In this document: piece by piece, positions 8,022-16,844 of the stretch | Numbering within the stretch: position 1 is the first letter of the stretch | Layout: each line of letters starts with the position of its first letter | Origin: Candidatus Zixiibacteriota bacterium | GTDB taxonomy: Bacteria; Zixibacteria; MSB-5A5; WJJR01 | Length of the DNA stretch: 64,000 bases | Direction of reading: 5' to 3' | NCBI GenBank assembly: GCA_036397555.1 | Contig: DASWIS010000008.1 | Span: 672,501-736,500, forward strand | Program-made: the position numbers and the translations under genes | The notes under the pieces: model-generated | Databases searched by the model: none | Told to the model about the DNA's origin: nothing | Seen by the model: the letters and a program-made list of their open reading frames with translations, nothing else

Positions 8022-8722
8022 CTCCCCGGCAGACAATTCTCCGGCTCGTCCGGCACTGCAGCGCGGCCTTGACAGCCGCGATTGTCGTGGCCGTTTTCCC
8101 CGGATGCCGAAGTGAACAGCAGCAGACAGCGCCGGAACCGAAGCCGCAGGTCATCATTCCGGAGAAGCCCGAACCCCGCGATGAGAAAGTCGAGTGGGTG
8201 ACGCGCAAACCCGGCTGGCCGGACACCTTGCGATTCACCGCCGACGAATCCGGCGAGATTCATCAGGACGATTTTTTGTTGCGGCTTTACGTGGTGCCGA
8301 TGAAAATGCTCCACGCAGCCGACAAAGTGCCGGAGAAACCGCTCTGGTCGCGTATCGACATGACCATCCGTCCCGTTCCCGACTGGAAGACAGCGATGAC
8401 GCTGCGAATGGATTCTGTCGTGTACTTCGACCCGGTGCGATCGGTGCGCATACCGGCGCTGCCGATGCTCTCGTCGGCGCGCCACTATGATGGGTGGACC
8501 GTTCGGACCGAATTTACCAACAATGCGGTCGTCATAGTAGACCCGCCATTGGACGAAGGGCAGCCGCTGGAGCCGACAGTTTATTTCACGTGGGATGACA
8601 AGACGTTCATCATCAAGGTCAAGCCGATCCCCGTAACCTTTATTCGTGGCGTCCGGGAGCCGGGCACCCCAACGCCCCGTTGGGTCCCCGATTCGATCAA
8701 ACGTTCATCGGACGGTACCTAA
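8018..8722 (+). CDS. Hypothetical lipoprotein
   Basis: The 234-residue product has a lipoprotein signal (about residues 1-30) ending in FPGC. A proline-rich linker (PEPKPQVIIPEKPEPR) follows, then a soluble domain without a motif I recognise. It overlaps the htrA-type gene by ATGA and is probably made with it, which suggests an envelope role next to the protease. It could be a partner or substrate adaptor; that is inference from position only. Confidence 0.75.
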   Translation: MTPRQTILRLVRHCSAALTAAIVVAVFPGCRSEQQQTAPEPKPQVIIPEKPEPRDEKVEWVTRKPGWPDTLRFTADESGEIHQDDFLLRLYVVPMKMLHAADKVPEKPLWSRIDMTIRPVPDWKTAMTLRMDSVVYFDPVRSVRIPALPMLSSARHYDGWTVRTEFTNNAVVIVDPPLDEGQPLEPTVYFTWDDKTFIIKVKPIPVTFIRGVREPGTPTPRWVPDSIKRSSDGT

Positions 8723-8764
8723 AAGGCTGATGAAAAACTCCAGGAAGTGCAGAAGAGCCAGCTT

Positions 8765-8846
8765 TGTCATGCTGAGCGGAGCGAAGCATCTGCTGTTTTT
8801 CTCCTATGGGGCAGAAAGCAGACTCTTCGCTTCGCTCAGGGTGACA
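8765..8846. repeat. Dispersed palindromic repeat, family A, copy 2
   Basis: Arms TGTCATGCTGAGCGGAGCGAA and its near-complement ending CTTCGCTCAGGGTGACA flank a T-rich centre. The element fills the 180-base gap between the lipoprotein gene and the STAS gene. It shares the arm sequence with 1241-1337 and 46696-46785. Confidence 0.85.
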
Positions 8847-8903
8847 GACTGCGTTGTGGCGATCACGGTGGTTTTTTCAGCAACCTGCTAAGCGCTCTGT
8901 GTG

Positions 8904-9542
8904 ATGACCCCGCTCGTGCGCGAGAATTTGCGGATTTCCTTGTCCGAACCCGGCAAGGGGGTCCATGTCGTGCGCGTCGATGGCCGTGTCGATGCGATCA
9001 CGGCGCCGGAATTGGATGGCGTTCTCGGATCATTGATCGGCCGCGGCGACCGGCGTCTCGTCATCGATCTCGCCGGCGTCAACTACATCTCCTCGGCCGG
9101 ATGGGGAATCTTCGTCTCTCGGCTGCGGGCGGCCCGCGATGGCGACGGCGACATCGTCCTGGCGCGGATGACACAACCGGTGCGCAGCGTGTACGATCTG
9201 CTGGAATTCGACGGACTGTTGCCGACGGCGCAGAGTCTCGAGGCGGCGCAGGGGAGGTTTAACGCTGGCCGTATCGAGTCGACGCCTCCCGCAGTGCTCG
9301 CCGAATCCCGCGAAGAATCCATCGAATCGACGTCCGCCCCGGATTCATGGGATGCCGCGCTGGTGCGCTTGGTGCTGGAAGACCCGTTTTATTCGATCGG
9401 AGAACTGCGGACGCGACTGGCTGAGTTGGGTCACACAGGGCACGGCCGACTTTCGATCTTTCGCGCCCTTTGGATACGGCGCCTGTGGCGTCCTCGTCAA
9501 CGATTCAGTCACTACCGTCGTCACCGTCGTCCGATGATTTAG
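8904..9542 (+). CDS. STAS-domain protein (anti-sigma-factor antagonist type) with a C-terminal extension
   Basis: Residues 1-105 form a STAS domain: VHVVRVDGRVDAITAPEL at the start and LVIDLAGVNYISSAGWGIF in the middle. The serines in the latter are the position phosphorylated in SpoIIAA/RsbV. About 105 further residues follow, including a predicted helical region (LVRLVLEDPFYSIGELRTRL) and a very basic tail (RRLWRPRQRFSHYRRHRR). The extension is not part of a standard anti-anti-sigma factor; it may be a small winged-helix or output module. GTG 8901 is an alternative start. The diguanylate cyclase begins 12 bases later, so the pair probably share a transcript. Confidence 0.85.
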   Translation: MTPLVRENLRISLSEPGKGVHVVRVDGRVDAITAPELDGVLGSLIGRGDRRLVIDLAGVNYISSAGWGIFVSRLRAARDGDGDIVLARMTQPVRSVYDLLEFDGLLPTAQSLEAAQGRFNAGRIESTPPAVLAESREESIESTSAPDSWDAALVRLVLEDPFYSIGELRTRLAELGHTGHGRLSIFRALWIRRLWRPRQRFSHYRRHRRPMI

Positions 9543-9554
9543 AGTCCACGCTCC

Positions 9555-10646
9555 ATGAGCGGCCAACCTCCTGATCACAGACGCGGCGGCGACCCCGCCC
9601 CATCCGATGCGCTCAGCACGCTCCGCCGGTGGCTGGCGCTGGATTCGCTCGAAGAGATTTGCACGCGCGCCTTTCCGGTATTGCAGGAACATATGGGAGT
9701 CGAATCACTGGTCGTCGTCGAGTTACACGGTCGGCGTGTGGTGAGATGGTCGGGCCATGTGGGCGAGACGGCCGACCCGACGATGATTCAACAGATTGAG
9801 GAGGTCATTGGGCGCGGCTCCGCCGAGTCGAGGGATGGCCTTGCCGGATCACAGACAGCGGCGACCGCGGACATTCCCGAGATTTTGTCGGCAACGGGCC
9901 TGAATCACCTGCAGCGGCTGCAGAGCGGAAGCGCCACCATATTCGATATCGGGTGGCGTGGAGCGCCGCACGTGCCCGATGACGCTCACGGCTATTGGCG
10001 CTCGTTCGAATTGAGTCTTGAAAATCTGGCCCGGCGCGATGCCCTTCTGGAGCTTTCGCACATCGATCCGGTCACACGCGTCTACAACCGACGACACTTC
10101 AATCAACGCATTCACGAAGAATTGCAGCGTGCCAAGCGTTACGGTCGGCCGCTCTCGCTGGTGTTGCTCGATCTGGATCGTTTTAAGCTGCTGAACGACA
10201 CCCATGGCCACCAGGCGGGTGACATCATCCTGCGCTATATCGGGCAGTCGATTCGGCGCTCGGTCCGGGCCATCGACATCTTGTGCCGCATCGGCGGAGA
10301 CGAGTTTGCCGTACTGATGCCCGATACCGACATGGATAGCTGTTGCGCGCTGGCCGAGCGACTGCGGGATTTGACCTCGACCCGATCGATCACGGTCGGC
10401 CCCGCCGGATCCTCCGTCACGGTCTCCGCGTCCGTGGGAGCGGCGACTTTTCCCCGTCACGCCGATAGTCCGGAACGTGTCCTGTGGTGTGCGGATATGG
10501 CGCTATTGGCGGCCAAGCACGCAGGAGGCGCGCGCAGTGCCTACTTCGACCCGGCGCTGCACTCGACGGGCTGCGCCCGGGATGGTGAGAGCGAAAGACA
10601 TTCCGATGCCACACGGAAACAAACCGATAGGACGCAATCTTCGTAG
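9555..10646 (+). CDS. Diguanylate cyclase (GGDEF domain) with an N-terminal sensor region
   Basis: This 363-residue cytoplasmic protein has a GAF-like N-terminal part (about residues 25-150) and a C-terminal GGDEF domain (about 165-330). The active site is canonical (RIGGDEFAVL, GGDEF at 247-251), and an RxxD inhibitory site (RAID, 238-241) lies five residues before it, so product inhibition is likely. It makes cyclic di-GMP from GTP. It directly follows the STAS gene, which suggests one signalling unit. No membrane segment is seen. Confidence 0.93.
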   Translation: MSGQPPDHRRGGDPAPSDALSTLRRWLALDSLEEICTRAFPVLQEHMGVESLVVVELHGRRVVRWSGHVGETADPTMIQQIEEVIGRGSAESRDGLAGSQTAATADIPEILSATGLNHLQRLQSGSATIFDIGWRGAPHVPDDAHGYWRSFELSLENLARRDALLELSHIDPVTRVYNRRHFNQRIHEELQRAKRYGRPLSLVLLDLDRFKLLNDTHGHQAGDIILRYIGQSIRRSVRAIDILCRIGGDEFAVLMPDTDMDSCCALAERLRDLTSTRSITVGPAGSSVTVSASVGAATFPRHADSPERVLWCADMALLAAKHAGGARSAYFDPALHSTGCARDGESERHSDATRKQTDRTQSS

Positions 10647-10696
10647 GTGATGGAGATGTTCGGATCCGCCAAACCATCGACTGACGCAGGGAATTG

Positions 10697-11848
10697 ATGC
10701 CGACCAGACCCACAGAGACTCAGGACTCCCGTACAACGCAGCCGTCGCCGATTCGGTCGCGTGTCGTTGCGGTCAAAACGACGCCCGGCACCGTGTTGAA
10801 CGACTATCGCCGGCTGCTGGACTTAGTCGGTGTGACCGACGGCATCTCGCGTGAGATCGACACACTGCTCAAACTGAACCTGTCGTGGACCAAGTACTTT
10901 CCGGCGTGCTCCTCGCAGCCGTGGCAGGTTGAGGGTGTGGTCCGTGCATTGATCGACTACGGGTACGACCGGCGGCGTCTGATCCCGATCGAAAACAAGA
11001 CCGTCGTGACCGAGCCGGTCGAAGGCGCGATCAACAACCGCTGGTTGCCGGTCCTGAAGCACTACGGTCTCGATTTTACGCCGCTGCCCAGCGTCGAGTG
11101 GATGACCTATACCTTCGAGTCGCCGCTGTTGATGCTCAACCAGATTTTCCCGAACGGAATCGAGATTCCCCGGATGTACGCCGGCAAGCAGATCATCCAT
11201 CTGCCGACGGTCAAGACCCACGGTCACTCGATCACCACCGGCGCGATCAAGAATGCCTTCGGCGGGCTGCTTAAAGAGGTTCGGCATTACGCACACAAGC
11301 ACATCCATGAAGTGCTGGTCGACCTGGTCATGATGCAGAGAGAACTGCATCCGAAAGTATTGGCCGTGATGGACGGCACGGTCTGCGGCGACGGCGCCGG
11401 ACCGCGCACGATGATCCCGCGCGCGGGCAATGTCCTGCTGGCGTCGTTCGACTCCGTCGCCATCGATGCGGTTGCGGCGCGCGTCATGGGCTTCGAGCCG
11501 CTGTCGATTCCCTATCTGCGCATGTGCCACGAACGCGGGCTGGGCGTCGCTGATCCCGATGCAATCGATCTGATCGGCGATGATATCCGCGAGCTCAATC
11601 TCGGATTCCGGACCAAACGCTCACTGGTCATCTGGGGCGATCAGATGCTCCGACGCGGACCCTTGCGTTTTTTGGAAAAAGTCGCCTTGCACTCGCCGCT
11701 CGTCGTGTGGGCGCCTTTTGCCTCCAATGTATACCACGACTGGATGTGGTATCCCACCATCGGCCAAAAACTGATTCGCCAGTTCCGCAAAACCGAATGG
11801 GGCGCGTTGTGGGACGACTACAAGAACCGGTACCGGGATTCTGAGTAG
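10697..11848 (+). CDS. DUF362-domain protein
   Basis: The 383-residue product matches the DUF362 layout: SWTKYFPACSSQPWQVEGVV near the start, HLPTVKTHGHSITTGAIKN and AFGGLLKEVRHYAH in the middle, and VMDGTVCGDGAGPRTMIPRAG with DSVAIDAVAARVMG later. DUF362 proteins often accompany iron-sulfur proteins and have no settled biochemical role. No ferredoxin motif is present here. The next gene (CoA-binding) starts 19 bases after the stop. Confidence 0.85.
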   Translation: MPTRPTETQDSRTTQPSPIRSRVVAVKTTPGTVLNDYRRLLDLVGVTDGISREIDTLLKLNLSWTKYFPACSSQPWQVEGVVRALIDYGYDRRRLIPIENKTVVTEPVEGAINNRWLPVLKHYGLDFTPLPSVEWMTYTFESPLLMLNQIFPNGIEIPRMYAGKQIIHLPTVKTHGHSITTGAIKNAFGGLLKEVRHYAHKHIHEVLVDLVMMQRELHPKVLAVMDGTVCGDGAGPRTMIPRAGNVLLASFDSVAIDAVAARVMGFEPLSIPYLRMCHERGLGVADPDAIDLIGDDIRELNLGFRTKRSLVIWGDQMLRRGPLRFLEKVALHSPLVVWAPFASNVYHDWMWYPTIGQKLIRQFRKTEWGALWDDYKNRYRDSE

Positions 11849-11867
11849 CGCGACGAGCCGCTCGTCC

Positions 11868-12260
11868 ATGACGTCCGAATTCAACAAAAGCGTCGTGATT
11901 ATCGGGGCTTCCAACGATCGCCGCAAGTTCGGCAACAAGGCGGTGCGCGCCTATCGGTCGCTGGGCTGGACGGTCTACCCGGTCAACCCGAAGGAGCGCT
12001 TGATCGAGGATTTGCGTGCTTATCGTGCTCTGGCGGATGTCCCGCGGCCGGTCGACCGCGTCTCGATGTATGTCCCGCCTGCTGTTGGCATGACGCTGCT
12101 GGAGGATCTCGCCGCACTGGAACCCGACGAGGTGTTCTTCAATCCCGGCTCCGACTCCCCTGAAGTAATCGACTGCGCCAAAGGGGTGATGCTGCCGGTC
12201 GTGGCCGCCTGCTCGATTGTCGATATCGGCCTGTCGCCGTCGCAATTCCCCGACGCCTGA
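11868..12260 (+). CDS. CoA-binding domain protein (YccU family)
   Basis: This 130-residue protein is a single Rossmann-type CoA_binding_2 domain: VVIIGASNDRRKFGNKAVRAY at the N-terminus (nucleotide-binding glycine turn), then YPVNPKE, MYVPP and the C-terminal VFFNPGSDSPEVI. It corresponds to the succinyl-CoA-synthetase-like CoA-binding fold seen alone in YccU. Its cellular role is unknown. It lies 40 bases ahead of threonine synthase. Confidence 0.88.
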   Translation: MTSEFNKSVVIIGASNDRRKFGNKAVRAYRSLGWTVYPVNPKERLIEDLRAYRALADVPRPVDRVSMYVPPAVGMTLLEDLAALEPDEVFFNPGSDSPEVIDCAKGVMLPVVAACSIVDIGLSPSQFPDA

Positions 12261-12300
12261 GCAATCCACGACACCTGTTGCTCTCCAGCACGAGAATCCC

Positions 12301-13497
12301 GTGAACAGTCATCCTCGCTTCGCACTGCGGTGCGGACTGTGCGGACGGTCGCATGATCCGGCCGTCGTGCAGCGTCTCTGCGCCGATTGTCAGCGTCCCT
12401 TGGTTGTGGAGTATGAGTTGAGTCGCGCCCTGGGCCACGCGATCAGATCAGGGCTGTCAGCCCGGCCCCACTCGCTTTGGCGTTACGCCGATGTGCTCCC
12501 CATTCGGAATCCTGAGAACGCTGTCACTTTGGGAGAAGGTGCGACGCCGTTGGTGCGTTCAGAACGGTTGTGTCGACGCCTCGGCATCGACGAATTGTGG
12601 ATTAAAGACGAATCACAGAATCCAACCGGGTCATTTAAGGCCCGCGGGATGAGCGTTGCGATTACACGCGCCGTCGAGCTGGGCGTTCGGCGGTTTTGTC
12701 TGCCGTCGGCCGGAAATGCCGGAGGCGCCGCCGCAGCGTATGCTGCAAAGGCGGGATGCGAAGTGCGCGTCTTTCTGCCGGCGGATTCCGGAGAGGCATT
12801 CTTTGCCGAGTGCCGCGCTCATGGCGCGCAGGTGGTCGCCGTCGACGGGACCATTGCCGATTGCGCAGCGCAGATGCGCTTGGAATGCAATCCGAATGAG
12901 TGGTTTGATCTCTCGACGCTCAAGGAGCCGTTCCGATTGGAAGGCAAGAAAACTATGGGATACGAGCTCTGGGACGACTTGGGAGGTCAACTGCCCGATG
13001 TCATCGTCTATCCCACCGGCGGCGGCACCGGTCTGATCGGCATGTGGAGGGCGTTCGGCGAAATGCAGCAGTTGGGATGGATCGGCGACGAGCGCCCCAG
13101 AATGGTCTCCGTACAGGCCGTCGGCTGCGCCCCGATTGTCAATGCGTTCGAGTCCGGCTCCGAGTTTGCGAGTCCGGTCAGCAATCCTTCGACATCCGCC
13201 CTCGGTTTGCGTGTCCCCTCGGCCATTGGTGACTTTCTGATTCTGCGCGCAATCCGTCAATCCCGCGGCTGGGCCGTGGCCGTCACCGAAGAGCAGTGGG
13301 CCGAGGGCCAGTCATGGCTTGCGTCCGACGCGGGGTTATTCGCCTCGCCCGAAGGCGGCGCCGCCGTCGCGGGGCTCTACCAGGCGGTCGCCAGGGCAAA
13401 GGTGAGCTCGACGGACCGTGTCGTCGTATTCAACACCGGGTCGGGATTCAAATACCCTCCATCCGTGCACCCACGCGCGCCAAGTAGCCGTACGTAG
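12301..13497 (+). CDS. thrC: Threonine synthase
   Basis: This pyridoxal-phosphate enzyme converts O-phosphohomoserine to threonine. From GTG 12301 the product is 398 residues. A zinc-ribbon-like start (CGLC...CADC) is typical of the longer ThrC class. TLGEGATPLVRS and NPTGSFKARGMSVA follow (the Lys binds PLP), then PSAGNAGGAAAAYA and YPTGGGTGLIGMW. The upstream open frame to 12217 overlaps the CoA-binding gene and is unlikely to be translated. Related dehydratases share the fold, but the zinc ribbon and the TGGGTG loop favour ThrC. Confidence 0.93.
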   Translation: MNSHPRFALRCGLCGRSHDPAVVQRLCADCQRPLVVEYELSRALGHAIRSGLSARPHSLWRYADVLPIRNPENAVTLGEGATPLVRSERLCRRLGIDELWIKDESQNPTGSFKARGMSVAITRAVELGVRRFCLPSAGNAGGAAAAYAAKAGCEVRVFLPADSGEAFFAECRAHGAQVVAVDGTIADCAAQMRLECNPNEWFDLSTLKEPFRLEGKKTMGYELWDDLGGQLPDVIVYPTGGGTGLIGMWRAFGEMQQLGWIGDERPRMVSVQAVGCAPIVNAFESGSEFASPVSNPSTSALGLRVPSAIGDFLILRAIRQSRGWAVAVTEEQWAEGQSWLASDAGLFASPEGGAAVAGLYQAVARAKVSSTDRVVVFNTGSGFKYPPSVHPRAPSSRT

Positions 13498-13595
13498 CTC
13501 CCCGCATTCCCACAGTCAACGCCACGGTCGCCGGCGTCGATATAACTACTATAAGGACGCCACCGTGTCGTTGTCCATGTGGGGGGAGAAAACTT

Positions 13596-14651
13596 GTGCT
13601 CATAGATCCGGACGGAACCAGTCGGCGGCCCGAAGTGTCCATCGTTGTGCCGATGCACAACGAGTCGGCGAATCTGCCCGATCTGATCACGCAGCTCGGC
13701 GACGCGGTGAGTGCTTTCTGTCGCTCCTTTGAAATCGTCGCGGTGGATGACGGTTCGACCGACGACACGCTGGCCCATCTGAACGGCGCCGCCGCTCACG
13801 GTGCGCCGCTGCGAATCGTTACCTATCGCACCAATCGCGGCCGGGGATATGCGCTGCGACGCGGGTTTGCCGCTGCGAACGGAGACATCGTCGTCACCAT
13901 CGATGCCGACCTGAGTTATGCCCCATCACACATTCCCGCCATGCTCCGCACGTTGGCGGAACATCCCGAAGCCGACTTTGTCGTCGGCTCACCGTATGCC
14001 AGAGGCGGCGGTACCAGAAACGTTCCCACCGGACGGCTGCTTTTGTCACGCTGGGGCAATCGCGTGCTCGGACTGGCGATGCCCGGCAAGCTGACGGCGG
14101 TCACCGGAATCCTGCGCGCCTACCGGCGGCCGGTGCTCGAAGGGCTCGACTTGGAATCCAACGGCAAGGAGATTCATCTCGAGATCGTCTCGAAGGCGCT
14201 GGCGGCCGGATTTGTGCCGGTCGAAATGCCGGCGGTACTGACCGGACGGCGCCGTGGCAACTCGAAATTCTTGTTTCGCGCGACCGTTGCGTCGCATCTG
14301 ATCTTTTCATTCTACGAACGGCCCGTGCTGCTGTTCGGACTCATCGGCGCCCTGTTTATCGGCGTCGGATTGGGCAGCGGGTTACACCTGATCGCGCTCT
14401 GGCAATCGGGGACCTTGAATCCCACGCGTCCCCTCGTTTCGCTCACCGTCATCCTGCTGGTGGCAGGGCTCCAGATTCTGCTGTTCGGGTTTCTGGGTTC
14501 GCAGATTGTGCAGGTGCGGCGCGAGTTGTTTCGCATGCAGAAGCATCTCAAATCGCCTCGACAGCAGGCGCAGGTCTCCCGGCCCGCTCCTTCAGAAAAT
14601 CCCGACTCACCGGTTGTTCACGGCGCAGGTCGGACACCGGCCCCGGTCTGA
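13596..14651 (+). CDS. Family 2 glycosyltransferase with two C-terminal membrane helices
   Basis: This 351-residue protein resembles dolichol- or undecaprenyl-phosphate mannosyl/glucosyl transferases (DPM1/GtrB type). The N-terminal GT-A domain shows VSIVVPMHNESANL, VDDGSTDDT and IDADLSY (DxD). A membrane part follows from about residue 240 (LLFGLIGALFIGVGLGSGLHL and LVSLTVILLVAGLQILLFGF). A GTG start is used, with GGGGGGA 8 bases before. It probably charges a polyprenyl phosphate with sugar for surface glycans. It is followed after 14 bases by another glycosyltransferase. Confidence 0.9.
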   Translation: MLIDPDGTSRRPEVSIVVPMHNESANLPDLITQLGDAVSAFCRSFEIVAVDDGSTDDTLAHLNGAAAHGAPLRIVTYRTNRGRGYALRRGFAAANGDIVVTIDADLSYAPSHIPAMLRTLAEHPEADFVVGSPYARGGGTRNVPTGRLLLSRWGNRVLGLAMPGKLTAVTGILRAYRRPVLEGLDLESNGKEIHLEIVSKALAAGFVPVEMPAVLTGRRRGNSKFLFRATVASHLIFSFYERPVLLFGLIGALFIGVGLGSGLHLIALWQSGTLNPTRPLVSLTVILLVAGLQILLFGFLGSQIVQVRRELFRMQKHLKSPRQQAQVSRPAPSENPDSPVVHGAGRTPAPV

Positions 14652-14665
14652 CTCAGCCGTTTCCC

Positions 14666-15859
14666 ATGCGCATCCTGCTGATCAGCAATCGCTATCCGAC
14701 AAGCGTCGATGACACGGCGTCGCCGTTTGTGCCGCACTTTGTCGACGCGTTGCGCGCCGGCGGTGCCGCGGTCGATGTCCTCACTCCCCAATACAATGAC
14801 ACAGCGGACACCGATCCCGAAGTCCATCGCTTCGCCACCGGGGCGACCGACCCGATCGGCTCCTGGTCGATGTCCAACCCGCTTTTTCCGATACGACTGA
14901 TGCGGTTCATCCGTCGCGGTTTGGCATTGGGTGAGCGACTCTGCCAGACCAGCACGTATGGCCACATTCTCGCGCTCTGGGCACTGCCGTCGGGGCACTT
15001 TGCCCGTGCCTTGTCTCGACGGTATCGCATCCCGTATTCCGTCTGGTGTCTGGGATCGGACATCTATTCCTGGGCACGACGCCCACTGGTCCGCATGCAG
15101 ATTGCCGGGGTTCTCGGAGACGCGGTTTCGGTCTACGGCGATGGCGAAGACTTGTGCAAACGTGCCCAAGCGCAGTTTGGCATCACGTGCACATATCTTC
15201 CGTCGTTTCGCCCGTTGCCTGTCATCACACGAACGCGCCCCATCCGTGCCACCGATGCACCGAAGTTTCTGTATCTGGGACGCATTCATCGCGCCAAGGG
15301 AGTCTTCGATCTGTTCAAGGCATTCGAGATGGTCCGCGGGACACTCCCGTTGGCGACACTGCGCTACATCGGCGAGGGACCGGCGGCGCACGAACTGTCC
15401 GCGGGAATCGGCCTGTCGCATGTATCGGGGGCGATTCGCTTTGATGGTCGTGTCGGACACGATGGCGTCATCGACGCGCTCGCCTCATCCGACTGTGTCG
15501 TCATTCCGACCAAATCCGATAGTCTGCCGCTGGTGTTTTCCGAGGCGGTACAAGCCGGGACGCCGGTCATCGGCACCGATGTCGGCGACTTGGGATGCTT
15601 CATCCGCCGTTACCGGGTCGGCGCGGTGGCGCCGTCGGCGACTCCGCGTGATTTGGCCGACACGATGCTGCAGATGGCGCGTCTCCCGGTCTTCGATCAT
15701 GCCGGGCAATCGCGTCTCATCGACGACCTGTCGCCCGCTCGTGCCGCCCGGCTGTTCTGTAAGCGATCCCTCGGTTTGACGCCCTCCGACACGCATCGTT
15801 TGGCACAGCCCCGAATCAGTCGATCTGCGAAGGTGGCACGATCGTCGGCAATCCATTAG
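14666..15859 (+). CDS. Family 4 glycosyltransferase (GT-B fold)
   Basis: The 397-residue product begins MRILLISNRYPTSVDDT and has the GT4 two-domain layout. The donor site is FLYLGRIHRAKGVFDLFKAF (about residue 200), and EAVQAGTPVIGTDVGDLG lies near 295-312. It would transfer a nucleotide-sugar residue to a glycan or lipid acceptor on the cytoplasmic side; the sugar is unknown. It pairs with the preceding GT2 gene. Confidence 0.9.
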   Translation: MRILLISNRYPTSVDDTASPFVPHFVDALRAGGAAVDVLTPQYNDTADTDPEVHRFATGATDPIGSWSMSNPLFPIRLMRFIRRGLALGERLCQTSTYGHILALWALPSGHFARALSRRYRIPYSVWCLGSDIYSWARRPLVRMQIAGVLGDAVSVYGDGEDLCKRAQAQFGITCTYLPSFRPLPVITRTRPIRATDAPKFLYLGRIHRAKGVFDLFKAFEMVRGTLPLATLRYIGEGPAAHELSAGIGLSHVSGAIRFDGRVGHDGVIDALASSDCVVIPTKSDSLPLVFSEAVQAGTPVIGTDVGDLGCFIRRYRVGAVAPSATPRDLADTMLQMARLPVFDHAGQSRLIDDLSPARAARLFCKRSLGLTPSDTHRLAQPRISRSAKVARSSAIH

Positions 15860-15875
15860 ATTCGCGCGCAACGTT

Positions 15876-15947
15876 TGGGGAGTGGCCAAGCGGTAAGGCG
15901 TCCGGCTGTTAACCGGAAGAGCGCAGGTTCGAATCCTGCCTCCCCAG
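15876..15947 (+). tRNA. tRNA-Asn (GTT anticodon)
   Basis: The cloverleaf is complete: acceptor TGGGGAG with CTCCCCA, D arm GCC...GGC, anticodon stem TCCGG/CCGGA around loop CTGTTAA (anticodon GTT), and T arm GCAGG-TTCGAAT-CCTGC. No CCA is encoded. It sits between a glycosyltransferase and a methyltransferase gene. Confidence 0.95.
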
Positions 15948-16034
15948 ATGATCCGCAGAAATTCCCCAGACCCGGCGATCATCGGGTTCATACAGGGATG
16001 CAGCGACATCGGCTGCACGCCGATAATTCTATAG

Positions 16035-16844
16035 ATGGGGATGAATGCAGACTCCGTAATCCGCTCGCTGCCGGCGGCCCATGAACCGGCGACCGCGGGC
16101 ACCGGCGACCCACAGCGCGCGCGCAACTCGACCCCGGTCGGCAGCGCCGCAGCCGCTCAGCATCAACGCTTCGACCGCTACTGGGCCACCCGCGAGCTCC
16201 GTTCACTCGATGCGCGAACACGGTTGCGCATCGGCATCGTCGAACACATGCTGACCCATGCCTCCGGGAGTCTGCTTGATGTCGGCTGCGGACGCGGCGC
16301 AACCTCGGCGCACTTCGCGCAATTGGGCCATGCCGTAACCGCCATCGATATCTCGCCGCAGGCCCTCGAATGGACCCGCCGCCAGCATCCGTCGGTGCGG
16401 ACACATTTGGTCGATCTGGAGTGCGACAGTCTCAGCGGGCGCTTTGACGCTGTCGTCTGCCTTGAGGTCTTACAACAAGTCCGCAACCCTGTCGATGTGC
16501 TGTCGGGGCTGGCAGGCGTGACCGCCGCCGCCGGCGATCTGATTGTGAGTCTGCCCAATGAGTTTCACCTGCGTCGGCGGTTGCAGATTCTGGCGGGGTC
16601 CGTCGATTTCGGCGGTATCGACGATACGCACATCAAACTCTACAACGTCGCTGAGCACCGTCGCCTCTTCGAACGCTGCGGCCTGCGCGCCGTCGCGTCG
16701 GCTCAGCAATCGATCATCCCGCCGCGATGGCTCGATGGAGGGCCCCACCGCGCCGCCAACGCTCTGGCACGGATGCTGCCGGGACTGCTGGCGTTGTCGG
16801 TCGTTTATCGTCTCGTCCCGGCGGTCGGGACGCGCACACCATGA
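16035..16844 (+). CDS. SAM-dependent class I methyltransferase
   Basis: The 269-residue product has motif I LLDVGCGRGATSAHFA (about residues 77-92), an acidic post-I position (VTAIDISPQALEW), and FDAVVCLEVLQQVRNP for motif II. The C-terminal part keeps the pattern of O- or C-methyltransferases acting on small or lipid-linked substrates. The substrate cannot be named. Start is ATG 16035 or 16041. It overlaps the next methyltransferase by ATGA, so the two are translated together. Confidence 0.88.
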   Translation: MGMNADSVIRSLPAAHEPATAGTGDPQRARNSTPVGSAAAAQHQRFDRYWATRELRSLDARTRLRIGIVEHMLTHASGSLLDVGCGRGATSAHFAQLGHAVTAIDISPQALEWTRRQHPSVRTHLVDLECDSLSGRFDAVVCLEVLQQVRNPVDVLSGLAGVTAAAGDLIVSLPNEFHLRRRLQILAGSVDFGGIDDTHIKLYNVAEHRRLFERCGLRAVASAQQSIIPPRWLDGGPHRAANALARMLPGLLALSVVYRLVPAVGTRTP

